Positions 23,925-34,934 of a DNA stretch of 64,000 nt are shown piece after piece. Under the pieces are notes generated by a model. That model had not been told where the DNA came from. It searched no databases and saw only the letters and a list, made by a program, of their open reading frames with translations. The DNA comes from Homalodisca vitripennis (Eukaryota > Arthropoda > Insecta > Hemiptera > Cicadellidae). Numbering within the stretch: position 1 is the first letter of the stretch; every line of letters starts with the position of its first letter. The position numbers and the translations under genes are program-made. Where the stretch lies: NCBI RefSeq assembly GCF_021130785.1, contig NC_060213.1, positions 98,572,501-98,636,500 on the forward strand, written 5' to 3'.

Positions 23925-24130
23925 GTTAAGATTTATACCATATTTGATCACAGCTTGCATGCATCTGTTCAGATTTTTATCGTGGTCTTCCTGAGTCCTG
24001 CCACACATCGTAACGTCATCTACATAAGCAAAGGTATGGTTAAGATTTTAAACCGGAATTATTTCATTTATAACAAAATTGAATACAGAAACACCATTAG
24101 TGACGCCAAATGAGATTCTTTTGGATTTAC
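23925..24130 (-). pseudogene. gypsy reverse transcriptase fragment with YVDD
   Basis: Minus-strand translation gives the RT palm motif SFGVTNGVSVF followed, after a stop, by FAYVDDVTMCGRTQEDHDKN, matching the gypsy-type catalytic region (Y-x-D-D). One in-frame stop separates the two halves. Confidence 0.8.
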
Positions 24131-24715
24131 GCAGTCGTCCAAATGCCTTAAAAGCCGTTTAATGTTTATCTTTCTGTCTGATTGGTATTTTATGATATGC
24201 ATTTTTCTAGTAAATTATCTAAATATAGAGATATAAACATAAATTAATAAATATAAAATAAAAATTTATATAAATATAAAAGTACTGATGAAGTTAACGT
24301 CACTAAATTAACCAAACAATTTTTGATAGTTTACCCTATTAATTGTTGATATTAAAATATATGAATGACATCTGCGTTTATTATCTTATCTTGCGGTATT
24401 CATCTACAGTAAGTTTGAAATCTGAGACCAACAATCGTGTAGTATCAATTTCTCAATCACAGTTTTACTGATTATTTTTTGTCACACAAACCATCGCGGT
24501 TGTTTTGAACGTTGAAATGTGCAACAGTTGCACTAATTAATTAGGACTGAAGAATTCACTACTGTTTCAGTTTTACTCAATATTCGCCTTCTAAACGAGT
24601 GAGTTATAATGTTCGAAGATGGTTGAGAGATGTTTTACACTTAGGTGATGTTTTACATTTCTCGTAACCTTTAGCACCATAAATAATGAGATTGTATTTT
24701 TTACGTGGGTATTTT
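24131..24715. other. AT-rich spacer
   Basis: No feature recognised between the gypsy relic and the MITE. Confidence 0.4.
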
Positions 24716-24939
24716 TATAGGGTGTAACAAATAGGTTAAATATAATACCTTCTGTAATGAACCCGTTTGCCGTAAGTTTTGTAACAATCTTAAAGATAAC
24801 AACAAAAATAAAAATTGATTTAATAAAAAAATAATTAGGCGTAAAGCTGCTATTGGAAAAATGTCCTTTATTTTTAGCTTAGAATTACAATTAAAATCTG
24901 ATAATACATAACCGGTCCAAAGTTTTGTTACACCTTGTA
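24716..24939. mobile_element. 224-bp MITE, Tc1/mariner-like
   Basis: Left end tatagggtgtaacaaa (24716-24731) and right end tttgttacaccttgta (24924-24939) form 16-bp terminal inverted repeats with two mismatches. TA dinucleotides sit at both edges, as expected for Tc1/mariner insertion. The interior encodes nothing. The superfamily call rests on the TA target and GGTGTAACAAA-type termini. Confidence 0.6.
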
Positions 24940-25179
24940 TGTACATATTTTTCAATGATATCTACGTACGATATAGTTTTTTTGTGAAAAACCTCTTTTT
25001 AGGATAATAATAATAAATTATTTATTGCGCAGAACATAAAAACAATGTTATAGCAATCGTCACGTATATCGAGCTAAATTTTTCACTCGTTCTACCATCG
25101 AAGTCCCTTCCATACATACAATTTTTGCGTTTACTCTCTCCCACTCATTCGAATTGATCCACCACTTCCCCGGTCAGTC

Positions 25180-25501
25180 AGCCAATTGAGAGGTCTCCCA
25201 ATTGTGTGCCATAAACTCGTCTATACTGTAGAACGCATGTGTAATCAATGTTGTTTTTAGACGAGCTTTGAATGCCTTCAGCATGGGGACACATTTAATC
25301 GAGTTCGGCAAGTTGTTGACAATTCGAACTCCTGCCTGAGAAGGCAAAACGCTCGTGAGCTACCGTCCTGTGTCTTCCAGTTCGGTAGTCATCCCTGCCT
25401 CTAGTTGCATAAGAGTGTAAATCACTACCTCTTGTGTGTTCGCATTTGGATTTGAAAAAAAGACACGTTTCCAAGACGTAGAGGCAAGGTAATGTCAACA
25501 A
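25180..25501 (-). pseudogene. LINE-A ORF2 C-terminal region, frameshifted
   Basis: The minus strand reads LTLPCLYVLETCLFFKSKCE in a frame different from the RT. After a further shift near 25330 it reads VRIVNNLPNSIK and MLKAFKARLKTTL, the familiar LINE C-terminal LP-x-x-(I/V) and FK-x-x-LK motifs, ending in a stop near 25180. Confidence 0.7.
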
Positions 25502-26486
25502 TTTTAGATTTTTGAAAGCTGGCCTGCACGACTCTCTCCATTGCAGTTTTGCAATTGTTCGAACTGCTTTTTTTTGAAGGATGAAAATTCTGGAAAAGTT
25601 TTGCGGTTGTGCAACCTCCCCACAATGCCAACCCGTAAGAAAGGTGTGGGTAGATCAGTCCATAATATGCCGTCATCAGTACCTGCGTTGGGCAGTATTC
25701 GGACAGTTTCCTCAAGACATAAATGCCTGAGGATAACTTTGAACAAACATAGTCTACATGACAATCCCAAGTCAAACCTCGATCTAGGTGTATTCCAAGG
25801 AATTTCATTGAGTACACTTCAGTGATTTCAGATTCGTCTAACATGACTGTAGGACTACAATCTGAATCTGTTTGTCGCAAACTAAATTGAATGAATTTTG
25901 ATTTCAAAGGATATGTTTTGAGATTGAGCTCATTGAAATGTTGAACTGCACTGTTGAGCTCAATGAACGTAATTTTTTCAAGTTCTTCTTGTGATTTTGA
26001 GTTGAGACTGAGAGTCGTGTCATCTGCGTACTGGACGAGTTGCCCTTGTTGTACCGATGAACCAACATCATTTACGTAGATCAAGAAGAGTAAAGGGCTA
26101 AGTATGGAGCCCTGAGGAACACCATAGCTCAGACCCTCCTCTCCCGATTTAACGCCTGAAATGCCTACAAATTGTGTTCGATCACTGAGATACGATTTGA
26201 GCCACTTGAGCGACACTCCTCGCATCCCGTAATACTCCAGTTTGCGAATGAGGATTTGATGGTCGACACAGTCAAACGCTTTTGATAAGTCAAGGAAAAT
26301 ACTCAAAGTATCTCCTCGACCTTCAGTTCCCTCTACTATCGCATCGACTAGACGCACGACTGCGTCTACCGTAGATCTACCACTTCGGAATCCGAACTGG
26401 TTTACAGACAGCAGATGGTGTTTGTCCAGAAAATTCACACAACGGGAAAGAAAGAGCTTCTCAAAGATTTTGCTGAAGACCGGCAA
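25425..26486 (-). pseudogene. LINE-A reverse transcriptase, long open segment
   Basis: 353 codons of non-LTR RT. FLDLSKAFD (residues 64-72) carries the first catalytic Asp, GVPQGSILSP is at 122-131, and YADD at 153-156 is the catalytic pair. The thumb follows with KFLGIHLDRGLTW. The first Met is internal to the RT; the domain really starts upstream in another frame (26551-26817, with VSEEEIARVIRGF). The last 50 or so residues after about 25560 are frameshifted and not authentic. The element would have copied its RNA by target-primed reverse transcription in the nucleus. Confidence 0.88.
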
Positions 26487-26550
26487 TATCGATATGGGGC
26501 GGTAATTTTGAGTTGAAAGAGGGACATCCTTCTTAAAAATTGGAGTGACT

Positions 26551-26820
26551 TTAGCGATTTTGAGAGAGGAAGGAAACGCTCCCGAGTGAAAAAGAGAGGT
26601 TGATAAGGTGTTCGAGCGGGCCCAATAAATGCTTAGAGCATTGATTTAGGAGCCACGTTGACACATAATTTGACTCATTAGACCGTTTTGATGGGAAGCC
26701 TCGTATCACTCTAGCAATTTCCTCCTCTGATACCGGGACCAGAGCCAATGAAGCTATTGGACTCGGCACTGACATGTGAACCGGCTGGCTATATGGAGGA
26801 CGATGTTCTAGTTCTAGTAA
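26551..26820 (-). pseudogene. LINE-A region upstream of the RT palm
   Basis: The minus strand encodes LVPVSEEEIARVIRGFPSKR and then HLLGPLEHLINLSFS, the segment that precedes the RT fingers in CR1/Jockey elements. It is separated from the RT segment by a frameshift near 26575. Sequence beyond 26820 is AT-rich and not element-like. Confidence 0.75.
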
Positions 26821-26879
26821 TAGGAAGTTATTTTTATTTATTGTTACCAAATACTTGAACATCTTTGTAATATATAGTT

Positions 26880-27359
26880 GTTTAATACCTTATACTTAAA
26901 ATAATGAGATAAAACATAATTTAACGCAACAAATGGTGGGAAGAAATTGTATAAAAATTTAAATCTCTATAGCCAGTGGGGGAAAATGGTCCCCTAACAG
27001 TAAAAATAACAACTTTCGGAAAAGTTTGTTTATAGATTAAACTGGCTCATAACTGGTATATATGATCTTAAATATGAGAAAATGCTAAGCCTTTATACTA
27101 TTTTATTTATACTATATAAAAGTTGAGTTTTTTACTCTTACCACAGTATGGTTTGCTTAAAAGTTATTTACATTGTTGTGGTCTTTTCACTTATTGAAAA
27201 AAAAAACACATCCTTAGAGATTTGTATCGTGGATTACATTATTTTGTAATTTTATTTTTCCACTACGATTTTATTTGTTAATTTCTTGTTAATAAAGCTT
27301 GAACAATGTTAAAAAGATTGACATGACTCCAATCTTTACAGCGTGTTACACAATATAAA
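26880..27359. other. AT-rich spacer
   Basis: Nothing recognised. Confidence 0.4.
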
Positions 27360-29680
27360 ATACGGTTAGAGATTTGTTGTTTTTAGACATCCCTTGGATT
27401 TACCTAATCTAAGAAACATGGTCAGTTTGTTCTATACCAAGAATAGGTTCTACTGGCGAGTATAAATCAGCACAAATGCTAATGAAGGCATTACATACCT
27501 AATCAGCAAAGCAATTCGATTTTATTTTATTTTGATTTGACAAAACGCCTAATAGTCTTAGAAACATTTCATCAATATAAAAAAATAATTTCAAAATAAC
27601 CGATCGTATTCGGGAATATACTAAATATTACCATGTATAATAAATTTAATACCTAATATACTTATTTCGTAAATTAAAATACTACCTTTAAATATAGGTA
27701 TATCACATTCGATGATAAACAAAAACATTACTATGTTAAAACACTCAGTGCTGCCTACGCATTTATTTTTTCTCATAAGTATTCTAAATGTGTAAAATAC
27801 ACTTTTAAGTTCACGTTTCCGTTATTTTGTTACAGGAAAGACATTAAAGAATGTACCATACGAAGGTTCAATGTAATCTAACACGACCGCCGTAGAAAGG
27901 AATGTACGTGACCGGAAAGAGCTGTTCAAGGTGAAATTTCACTTAGTTGATATGCTATAGAGAACTGTCTGTAAGGTACCAATTGCTTTCTTTCCTAAAA
28001 ACAAACTAACACACATTTTTATATTTTTATGAGGGGTAGTATTAAACAAGAAACGTTTTAGTTGTCACTAAAATAAAAACTATAAAGAATATTATAAACT
28101 AGTACATAAAATGTGCAAAAATTAGTTCAGGTTAGTTAAAAACTATGTGTTAGGAAAAATGTTTAATGTTACACATATAATTTAATACATTGATAAGCTA
28201 CAAGGGGTTTGTATTAAGAGCGGAGAGTTTTAAATATTAATTTGGAGCTTAATTATCAAAACATAAATTATAAACTAAATAACATAAGAGACATACCCAT
28301 GAAAAATAAAGCGACATGGAGATTATAATAATGATATAATACCAAGAGCAATAACAAACCGTAACTCCTTCCATTCAAGAGATAGTTCGAAATGAAAACT
28401 TCCTTCAGTCTTAGCCTAAGCTCATTCAATAAATCAAGGCCCAAAAAGTTTACTAAAGTGCTTATAGTTTGCGTTTAGTTTCTGTACAGAAGAATAAGAA
28501 ATCATTGTTTTACACGCAATAATTTACGTTTAGATAAAATGTAAAAAAGTTTACATTGAAATTGGTATGATATCACATACTATATCGGACGAATACAGGT
28601 ACTTATTATTAAAGTATTTCCTAATCTTACATCTTCGAATGGCTGGTTATTAAACTCAATTTTTAATAAATAACAAAGAATACAGAATCAAATACCATTA
28701 AATACTTAACAGTTCATTGCAGTTATTACCATTATTTCAGACGGATATCTTCTGCTTATAAAGAATTATTTTACGTTTAACAAAGCCACTACTGTGTGGT
28801 ATCTGAAAATAAAAAAAGGTGACAGTTATAAATTTTAATATTTTTGATTAGGTGAGAATTAAACAATCTGTTTTCTTTTTACCAAAGCTCATATTATTAT
28901 TACTGCGGAATTATATGTATTTGTGAAAACTTTGAATACTGTCATAGATTATCTTTGGTTACAAGAAAATTTCAAATATTATTTATATTTTGTAAATGTA
29001 TAATACACTAATTTTGAGTGATTAATTGCAACGGAACGGAGACAACGAATTGTATCCTGCAGCATCTGGCCGCTTGAGGAAGGTTTAATCTTGTTTAATG
29101 ATGGCTTATATACACGACGAAAGAGATCCGACAATAATTCAGCCCAAATTTGGAAGTAGAAGAGGATTTCCTAATCTGAACAAAGATAAGTCCATTTAAA
29201 TTTCTTTATTCCCCTTTATAAGCATTACTCTGTATGTACCATCATATATATAATGTTATAAGGTTTTTATTTCGTTAGATAAAATATATTAAAACCTCGC
29301 TATCATGTTTTATGTACTCCAAAAATGCACTAAACTAAGAAATTTATTCTGCATGGTAACGGCTATGGGAGGTTTACAGACATTCATACATTAATTGGGC
29401 TCTTGTAATAAGCGACGGCGGGCTCTGGCTGTGGGGGTTAATTAACTTTGTATATATTTATTGTTGAATGGTTACGGTAGATGAAAATTACAGACATTAA
29501 TGGGGCTAATGGAATGGGTGACGAGAGGTTTGTATCTGCGGAGGTATGTAACGTGTAAGGTTTTTATTATTTATTTGCAGTGAAAAAGGTCAAATATAAA
29601 TATCTTAGTTACAAAGTGTCTTATTTACGCACGATATATAGAAAATGAACTGGCCAATAAACTTTAAATTGTGCTTGAGG
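27360..29680 (-). pseudogene. Paralogous block alpha, tracts Y, Z, W, V
   Basis: Four ordered tracts (Y 27749-27990, Z 28200-28440, W 29038-29182, V 29346-29565) recur in the same order at 39.1-41.4 kb. On the minus strand Z is open for about 73 codons (28268-28490, including LLNELRLRLKEVFISNYLLN and then a Leu-rich hydrophobic stretch). W is open for about 66 codons (28979-29180, including FYFQIWAELLSDLFRRVYK). V is itself duplicated (29346-29450 and 29462-29560). The hydrophobic peptides and shared frame suggest exons of a multi-pass membrane protein, perhaps a chemoreceptor. No family signature was recognised, so the function stays open. Confidence 0.5.
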
Positions 29681-30127
29681 CTTTCTATATGAAGAAAACT
29701 GGGTTAGATTATGGTAAAAGTCAATCCAAAGGATTTGGCTTAGCGTAAGCGAATACTTTTACATTTGTTTTATAGGTAGCCATGATGTCAACGAGAAAAT
29801 AAATAAATTTGTAAACAAAATCTATACACCTATAAATAAATTAAAACATGTAACAAATTAACCCATGTAATCTAATTGTCCAAACCAACACCAAAATTTT
29901 ATGGTGGCTTAGTGTGTAGACTTTTATCATTTAAACACTGTTAAAATAGAGAAAGGGTCTGTTACGATAAATATTAAAACTTATTTCCCAAAATAAAAAC
30001 GTGATTTATTTCGCTTATTTAAAAGTGAGTTGGATTTACGCAACTTATGAAAAGAATTTTTGTATGTTTAGATCAAACTGAGTTAAAATTTAATTGATAT
30101 CTGCTATTAAATATTAAATTTCACATT
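29681..30127. other. AT-rich spacer
   Basis: No feature recognised. Confidence 0.4.
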
Positions 30128-30240
30128 TACTTTTTTGAAAGAAAGAAAGAAAGAAACTTTATTTCTCCAAAATAAGTTACTAAATTTACACCAGCATTAT
30201 CAACAATAATGTTAACAATATATTACTACATAGTATTAAA
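30128..30240 (-). mobile_element. 3' end of a LINE (tail only)
   Basis: On the minus strand ggagaaataaag runs directly into ctttctttctttc: an AATAAA followed by a (CTTT)n simple-repeat tail, the typical 3' terminus of some CR1/RTE-like elements. No RT coding is seen upstream, so the copy is severely 5'-truncated; the boundary at 30240 is approximate. Confidence 0.5.
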
Positions 30241-30824
30241 CATAAGTAAACACTATTGAGAGTCTCGGATGCACGGGCTTGACCTGATACTTGCTACACA
30301 CTATTTTCACTAATGTCATTCTCTGCTACAGTTTTTTACCCTATCCAGACCGTACACACTCACACATATTTCCTGATAGATTAAAAGTTATAACACATTT
30401 AGGAGAAACAAAGAAAACCTCCAAGGCATTGCCTGTTTGGAGATATATTTATTGTACATTTCTGAATACAAACGGCTTTTCAAACTGTACATAATTAAAT
30501 ACAGAAAGGGATTTATATAATTTAAATACACTTTTATATATTTAGATGTAAATCTCCGCGTGTTGAATCCTTTTCCTACAGATTACCACAATACATACTA
30601 CAATTAAAGTTGAGACATTAAATGCTGCACGTTGGAGCCATTCCCTTAATATTTCGAATGGAACTTGATTTTATTTTTACATCGCATCTGTGCAAACAAA
30701 TTAGTAAATGAAATGAGCAACTCGTTTTTAAAACAATTAAATTCCACTCACTCTCACAATCTCACATACATAACTGAATGGTGGACAACATATCTATAAA
30801 TAAATATAGTACTGTGTACACAAA
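30241..30824. other. AT-rich spacer
   Basis: A 67-codon plus-strand ORF (30291-30494) is unsupported. Nothing else is recognised. Confidence 0.35.
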
Positions 30825-30985
30825 CTAATAACAAATAACAATATAATATCAAGTAATAACAAAAAGTAAAATAACAAGTAATAACAAAACATAACAATAA
30901 CAAGTAATAACAAAACCTAATAATAACACACAATAACAAACGTAACAGTAGCAAGCAATAACAAACATAGTAATAACAATTCTTT
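30825..30985 (-). repeat. Degenerate repeat tail of LINE-B
   Basis: A run of caagtaataacaaaa-like units of variable length (about 10-20 bp) lies immediately downstream of the LINE-B ORF2 stop codon. In the element's orientation it is a TTGTTATT-rich tail, probably the expanded 3' simple repeat of the element. Confidence 0.7.
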
Positions 30986-30988
30986 CCT

Positions 30989-31743
30989 TTACTCGTTAAA
31001 CTTAAACAGCATATTTTCTATATTTTCTATTAAAAAAAGCCAATCCTTCAGGTATTTTGAGAAAACTTTGATTGAATTTTGATTCCTTACGTTCGAAGGC
31101 AATACATTGAACATTCGTGGTGCCAGATAAAAAAACATTTTGGTAATAAAAGTATTTGATGGCTTTGGCACAGGTAAGTCTTCTGAATTTCGTAATCTCA
31201 ATTTATATTCATTCGTTAGCTTGAAATTTTTACTTCTCATAAAGAATATTTTCAGTACCTTAAAAGCGTACATATACCTCAATGGCAAGATTTGTAGTTG
31301 TTTAAACAAGGGATAGATTGACTCAGTTCTATTTCGTTTTAAAATCATCCTTATGAAGTGCTTCTGAGAGGTAATGATGGTTTTCAGATTTGAAATGTAT
31401 GTTCCCCCCCAGCACGATAATGCATAATCCAATCTACTGTTAATTAAAGAAAAATATAACATTTTTAAAAGATCTTTGTCACAAATATTTCTTAAAAAAT
31501 AAAAAATTCTTAAGACATTATTCATTTTTGTTTTAATCTTGTGATATGTGTTTTCCAATTTAATTCTTTATGTAACCACAACCCCAAATATTTTAAAGAT
31601 TCCTCCCTCACTACCAGCCCACATCCTACATTGCAATTATCGTTTATACATTCCAAACATTTGTAAGTAATATCGTTTTTGAACTGTATATTTCCTCTTA
31701 AGCAAAAGTTTATGTATTTAGTTTTTTCGGGACTTAATAACAT
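30989..31743 (-). pseudogene. LINE-B ORF2 C-terminal part
   Basis: 31522-31743 encodes LLSPEKTKYINFCLRG and SLKYLGLWLHKELNWKTHI, the RT thumb with its K-(Y/F)LG motif. After a frameshift, 30989-31558 is open for 189 codons with LINSRLDYALSCWGGTYIS, APRMFNVLPSNVRN and a closing FSKYLKDWL, the usual end of CR1/Jockey ORF2. The stop at 30989 fits the family length. Confidence 0.82.
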
Positions 31744-31749
31744 ATTATT

Positions 31750-32940
31750 TTTTTGTAAACCATCATCTGAGTGCCTGTAAGTCTAGATTCATCTTAAGCT
31801 CAATATCTTCCCTCGAATTCTCAACGTAGCATAGAGCTGTATCATCAGCAAACGAAGTCACATTGCCATAAAAAATTTCCATTGCATAAGTCATTAATAT
31901 ATATTAAGAATAGCGTAGCTCCTAAAACTGACCCTTGGGGTACTCCATACTTTATCTCACCAAATATTCAAGGCCAACCCTCGATAACTTTTTGTCCACT
32001 TAGTACAGGAAAATGTGGAAACCCCTCATTGTATTTAGACCTGAAAGGACCTTTGTGGTACGTCCGGAGTGACAGTATATTCAGGATGGTTATGGTTTAA
32101 GTTAATCTTAATAGGACTCGGGCAAGATCTCATCAATGCCACTTTGGAAGAAAAGGGCTTAGCTTTGTTCCAGCCTCTAAAACAGTTTCATTGATTTTGA
32201 CACATTGCTTCCTATTAGATAAATAGCTCTTAAACCATTTCCATACAACTCCTCTAATCCCACAATCATATAATTTTTCAAGAAGAATTTTTTTGTTGAA
32301 CTGTATCGAATGCTTTCGTAATGTCTAAAAATAACCCAGAAACCTTTTTTCCATCATTCATCCCATTAGCTACTCGGTTCATAAAATCGAGCAGAGCTGT
32401 CTCCGTACTCATTCCCTGTCTAAATCCATATTGCTTGTTGCTAAAAAAACATGTAAATTCAAGGAGCTTCAGTAATTTTTGTTTCATAATTTTTTCAAAT
32501 ATCTTTGCGAAAGACGATAACAAAGATATTGGCCTGTAATTACTACAAAAACGTTTAGAATCTTTTTTATGTATCGGTATATAACGACAGCCTCTTTCAA
32601 TTTGTCTGGAAATTAACCCGATGTGAAACTAAGATTTATAATATATAGTAAGACATTCGTTATTTTACTATATATTTCCTTAATAAATATTGAGCTTATT
32701 CCATCAAGACCTGGTGAAGTACCTGATTTTAGGGACGTAATTGCCAATATAAGGTCGCTTAGCGTTGCCGGTGACAAAAACATAGAATTTGTACTACACT
32801 GACGTTTAAAACAGTTTTTGAATTCCATACTTTCAAAATTAATTGGTTTATTTATTTTATTCACACGTTCTCCAGCAATAGATAAAAAGTAATTATTAAA
32901 TTCATTTGCAACTATTTCAGGATCATTTACCATGGCATTA
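31750..32940 (-). pseudogene. LINE-B reverse transcriptase, interrupted
   Basis: The minus strand gives TSLKSGTSPGLDGISSIFIK (32613-32933), then KIFEKIMKQKLL, QYGFRQGMSTETALLDFM and LFLDITKAFDTV (32278-32523, first catalytic Asp). SYLSNRKQC lies near 32200, YGVPQGSVLGA near 31940 and FADDTALCY near 31840 (catalytic Asp pair). A 214-bp foreign segment (31965-32178) splits the palm between SYLSNRKQC and GVPQGS, and frames change several times, so the enzyme is dead. Confidence 0.82.
31965..32178. repeat. Near-identical 214-bp repeat, copy A (inside LINE-B RT)
   Basis: Starts tattcaaggcca and ends gctttgttccagcctct. It aligns without gaps to 34935-35148 with very few substitutions. Flanking RT motifs show that it interrupts the LINE-B palm, so it arrived after the element inserted. 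Identity is unknown. Confidence 0.88.
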
Positions 32941-32993
32941 CCAACTTCTAGATTTATTACACTATCATTGATTTTTTCTGTCCAGTTATATCC

Positions 32994-34100
32994 TTAATAA
33001 TATTCCAGTTTTTTTTTAGAATTATCCTTGCAATTTTTAAAAAGTTCCGTATAATAATTATTCTTGTTAGCTCTAATATCTCTTTGAAATTTATTTCTGT
33101 ACTCTTTAAATGGGTCGACATTCTTTTTGTTATTAGGATTTTTCTTTATAGATTTTAATAAATTATTTCTAAATTTAATTCGTTTAAATATTTCTAAATC
33201 AATCCACGGTTTTAATTTAACTATTCCTATCTTTTTATGCTTTATTTCTTTTCTACACTTTGATATTGTAGAACCCAATATCTCATAAAACATGTTAAAA
33301 GCACAAGATGCGTTTGTTTGGCTATAAACATAACTCCAGTCTGCTATCTCTAGAGCACAAATCAGCTGTTCTTTGTTAATGCGATAAGATGCCTCCCTGA
33401 CCTTCTTCGGTGGCACAGGAGGGGCCCCTACTTTCATGCTCACAGCTGTCATGTAGTGGTCCATAACACAACTGTCAATTACCGCTGCATCTAAGCTTAA
33501 TTTATTTTGGTTTTTAATTTTGACTATAACATGATCAATACATGTTTTTTGAATTCTCGGTAACCCGAGTAGGTTCATTTATTAATGATTCCATTCCATT
33601 ACTAGCTAAAATTAGTTTGTAATCATCAATAATAGAACTGTTTTCCAACATGTTCATATTCATATCACCCATAATTATTACATTTTGATATAATTTAACA
33701 TTAGGTTCCATTAAATAAGAATTTAATTTATCAGTGAATTTTGCACATGGATATTGATGTCTTCTATATATAGCAATCAAATTTACTTGACTTTCCATCA
33801 CTTTAATAACAACTATTAATGCATCTGCTGATTTAAAATTTAGTGGCTTTGAATCAATTAAAGTAATACTATTGTGTATAAAAATCGCTATTCCCCCTGC
33901 TCTGTACTCTTCATTAGTTTTAATATGTAGAAGGTAATTTGGTATTTGATAAAACTGCGCCTCACTGTTTTGTATCCAAATTTCCGAAAATATAATAATT
34001 TTTCGGCACACAAGGTAAAACAGATAACTCTGCAAGGTAATGGTCAAAGTTTGCCCTCATACTTCTAATATTTTGGTGTACAATAATAATTAGGTTAGAG
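32994..34100 (-). pseudogene. LINE-B APE-type endonuclease and linker
   Basis: ORF2 appears to open near 34100 with IVHQNIRSM and continues, after a frameshift near 34000, as an exonuclease-endonuclease-phosphatase fold: SEIWIQNSE (catalytic Glu region), GGIAIFIHNS, IMGDMNMNML (Asp/Asn catalytic pair) and, in the next frame, TCIDHVIVK and DHYMTAVSM (terminal S/T-x-x-DH and D-H motifs). A basic linker with KPWIDLEIFK follows down to 32994. This enzyme nicks target DNA for LINE insertion. Confidence 0.82.
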
Positions 34101-34334
34101 CTTTGACTTAAAAAATCTATACTTTTTGTGCTACCCAAAGCTACGGCAATACAAAATTAATCCTAAAGTAAATTAAATACATAATTAAATACAAATAGCC
34201 TAAATACATTAATATATGCAGTGCACTTATACATTGCACACAGAAGATATTACAGATAAATAGACACATAAATAACAATAGCAATAGGCCTACGCTTAAT
34301 AAATTATAATATAGGTTTACCTTGAAATGTAGAG

Positions 34335-34619
34335 CTAGATTTTATCAAGGTCAGCCCGGCATTTAACAATAGTCACAGGTCCATTATCCTCTTTTCTAAG
34401 AAATATTCTTCCACCTCGCACCCACAACCACTTGTCACCAAGTCTCTTTCTCTCCTCTCTCGCCAAAGCCAGCAGCCTCCTTCTCGCAGGGGTGAGTGAC
34501 TCGTTCACATAAATGGTGTTGTCCGATGGTAGGCCTACGTGTCTGGTGGAAAAATCTCTCTTAGCTCGTCTCTTGGTCAGCAAGGCATCAGCATACTTAT
34601 TCTTATTCTTAGCATACAA
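34335..34619 (-). pseudogene. LINE-B ORF1 C-terminal fragment
   Basis: 94 codons with TIYVNESLTPARRRLLALAR and then RLGDKWLWVRGGRIFLRKED. This matches the conserved C-terminal region of ORF1 (RNA-binding gag-like protein) of many insect LINEs, where it precedes ORF2 by a few hundred bases. The N-terminal part is lacking; the first Met is internal. It marks the 5' limit of LINE-B. Confidence 0.75.
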
Positions 34620-34934
34620 AATAGTTTTAAATTAACCAAAATCATATTACAGATAGTTACAAATCATAAAATATTAGAACTAACTGAAGCTAATCATACA
34701 TTTTCTTAGAAAAATCAGTAACACTATAAAATAAAAATGGGTTGGCCTATATTTATTATATTTTAACCAAATATTTACTGTATGAATTGTTGAGCAATTG
34801 TCAATCATGATTGGTTATACCACTTTATAAATTAACTTACAGGAAAAACTGTCAATAAAATCTCACATTACATTAATTGATATCACTTATTTGTGTTTCG
34901 AATAGTGCTAATCGAACCGAAAATATAATTTCAT
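34620..34934. other. AT-rich sequence between LINE-B and repeat copy B
   Basis: No recognised feature; it could be unrecognised 5' LINE-B sequence. Confidence 0.3.

Larger units (their letters stand above)
22735..24130 (-). mobile_element. Decayed Ty3/gypsy-type pol fragment
   Basis: Collinear minus-strand pieces of gypsy pol run from high to low coordinates: RT palm with the YVDD catalytic box, RT-RNase H connection, RNase H, integrase zinc-binding region and integrase core. They lie in different frames separated by stops and indels, so no protein can be made. Gag, protease and long terminal repeats were not found. The fragment sits between tracts X and Y of paralogous block alpha. Confidence 0.8.
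25003..26820 (-). mobile_element. 5'-truncated CR1/Jockey-type LINE (LINE-A)
   Basis: A minus-strand non-LTR retrotransposon lacks ORF1 and the endonuclease but keeps most of the RT and the ORF2 C-terminal region. The element ends in attattattattatcc-type repeats (25003-25020), a simple-sequence tail. The 5' truncation is near 26820, inside the region preceding the RT palm. Frameshifts near 26575, 25560 and 25330 break ORF2, but the RT core is open for 353 codons, so decay is recent compared with the neighbouring gypsy relic. Confidence 0.88.
30825..34619 (-). mobile_element. CR1/Jockey-type LINE with ORF1 end and ORF2 (LINE-B)
   Basis: A minus-strand non-LTR element about 3.8 kb long. In order it holds the ORF1 C-terminus (34335-34619), an APE-type endonuclease (about 33480-34100), a linker, RT (about 31750-32940), ORF2 C-terminus (30989-31743) and a repeat tail. 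ORF2 is broken by frameshifts (about 34000, 33560, 32270, 31760) and a 214-bp insertion in the RT palm. ORF1's beginning is missing. LINE-B differs strongly from LINE-A in sequence and in its tail, so the two are separate families. Confidence 0.88.

Noticed and set aside
25541..25825. Plus-strand 94-codon ORF
   Set aside because: Antisense shadow of the LINE-A RT and C-terminal region.
30754..30954. Leu/Tyr-rich minus ORF
   Set aside because: Translation of the LINE-B repeat tail.
31882..32539. Plus-strand ORFs over LINE-B
   Set aside because: Antisense shadows of the LINE-B RT and the inserted 214-bp repeat.
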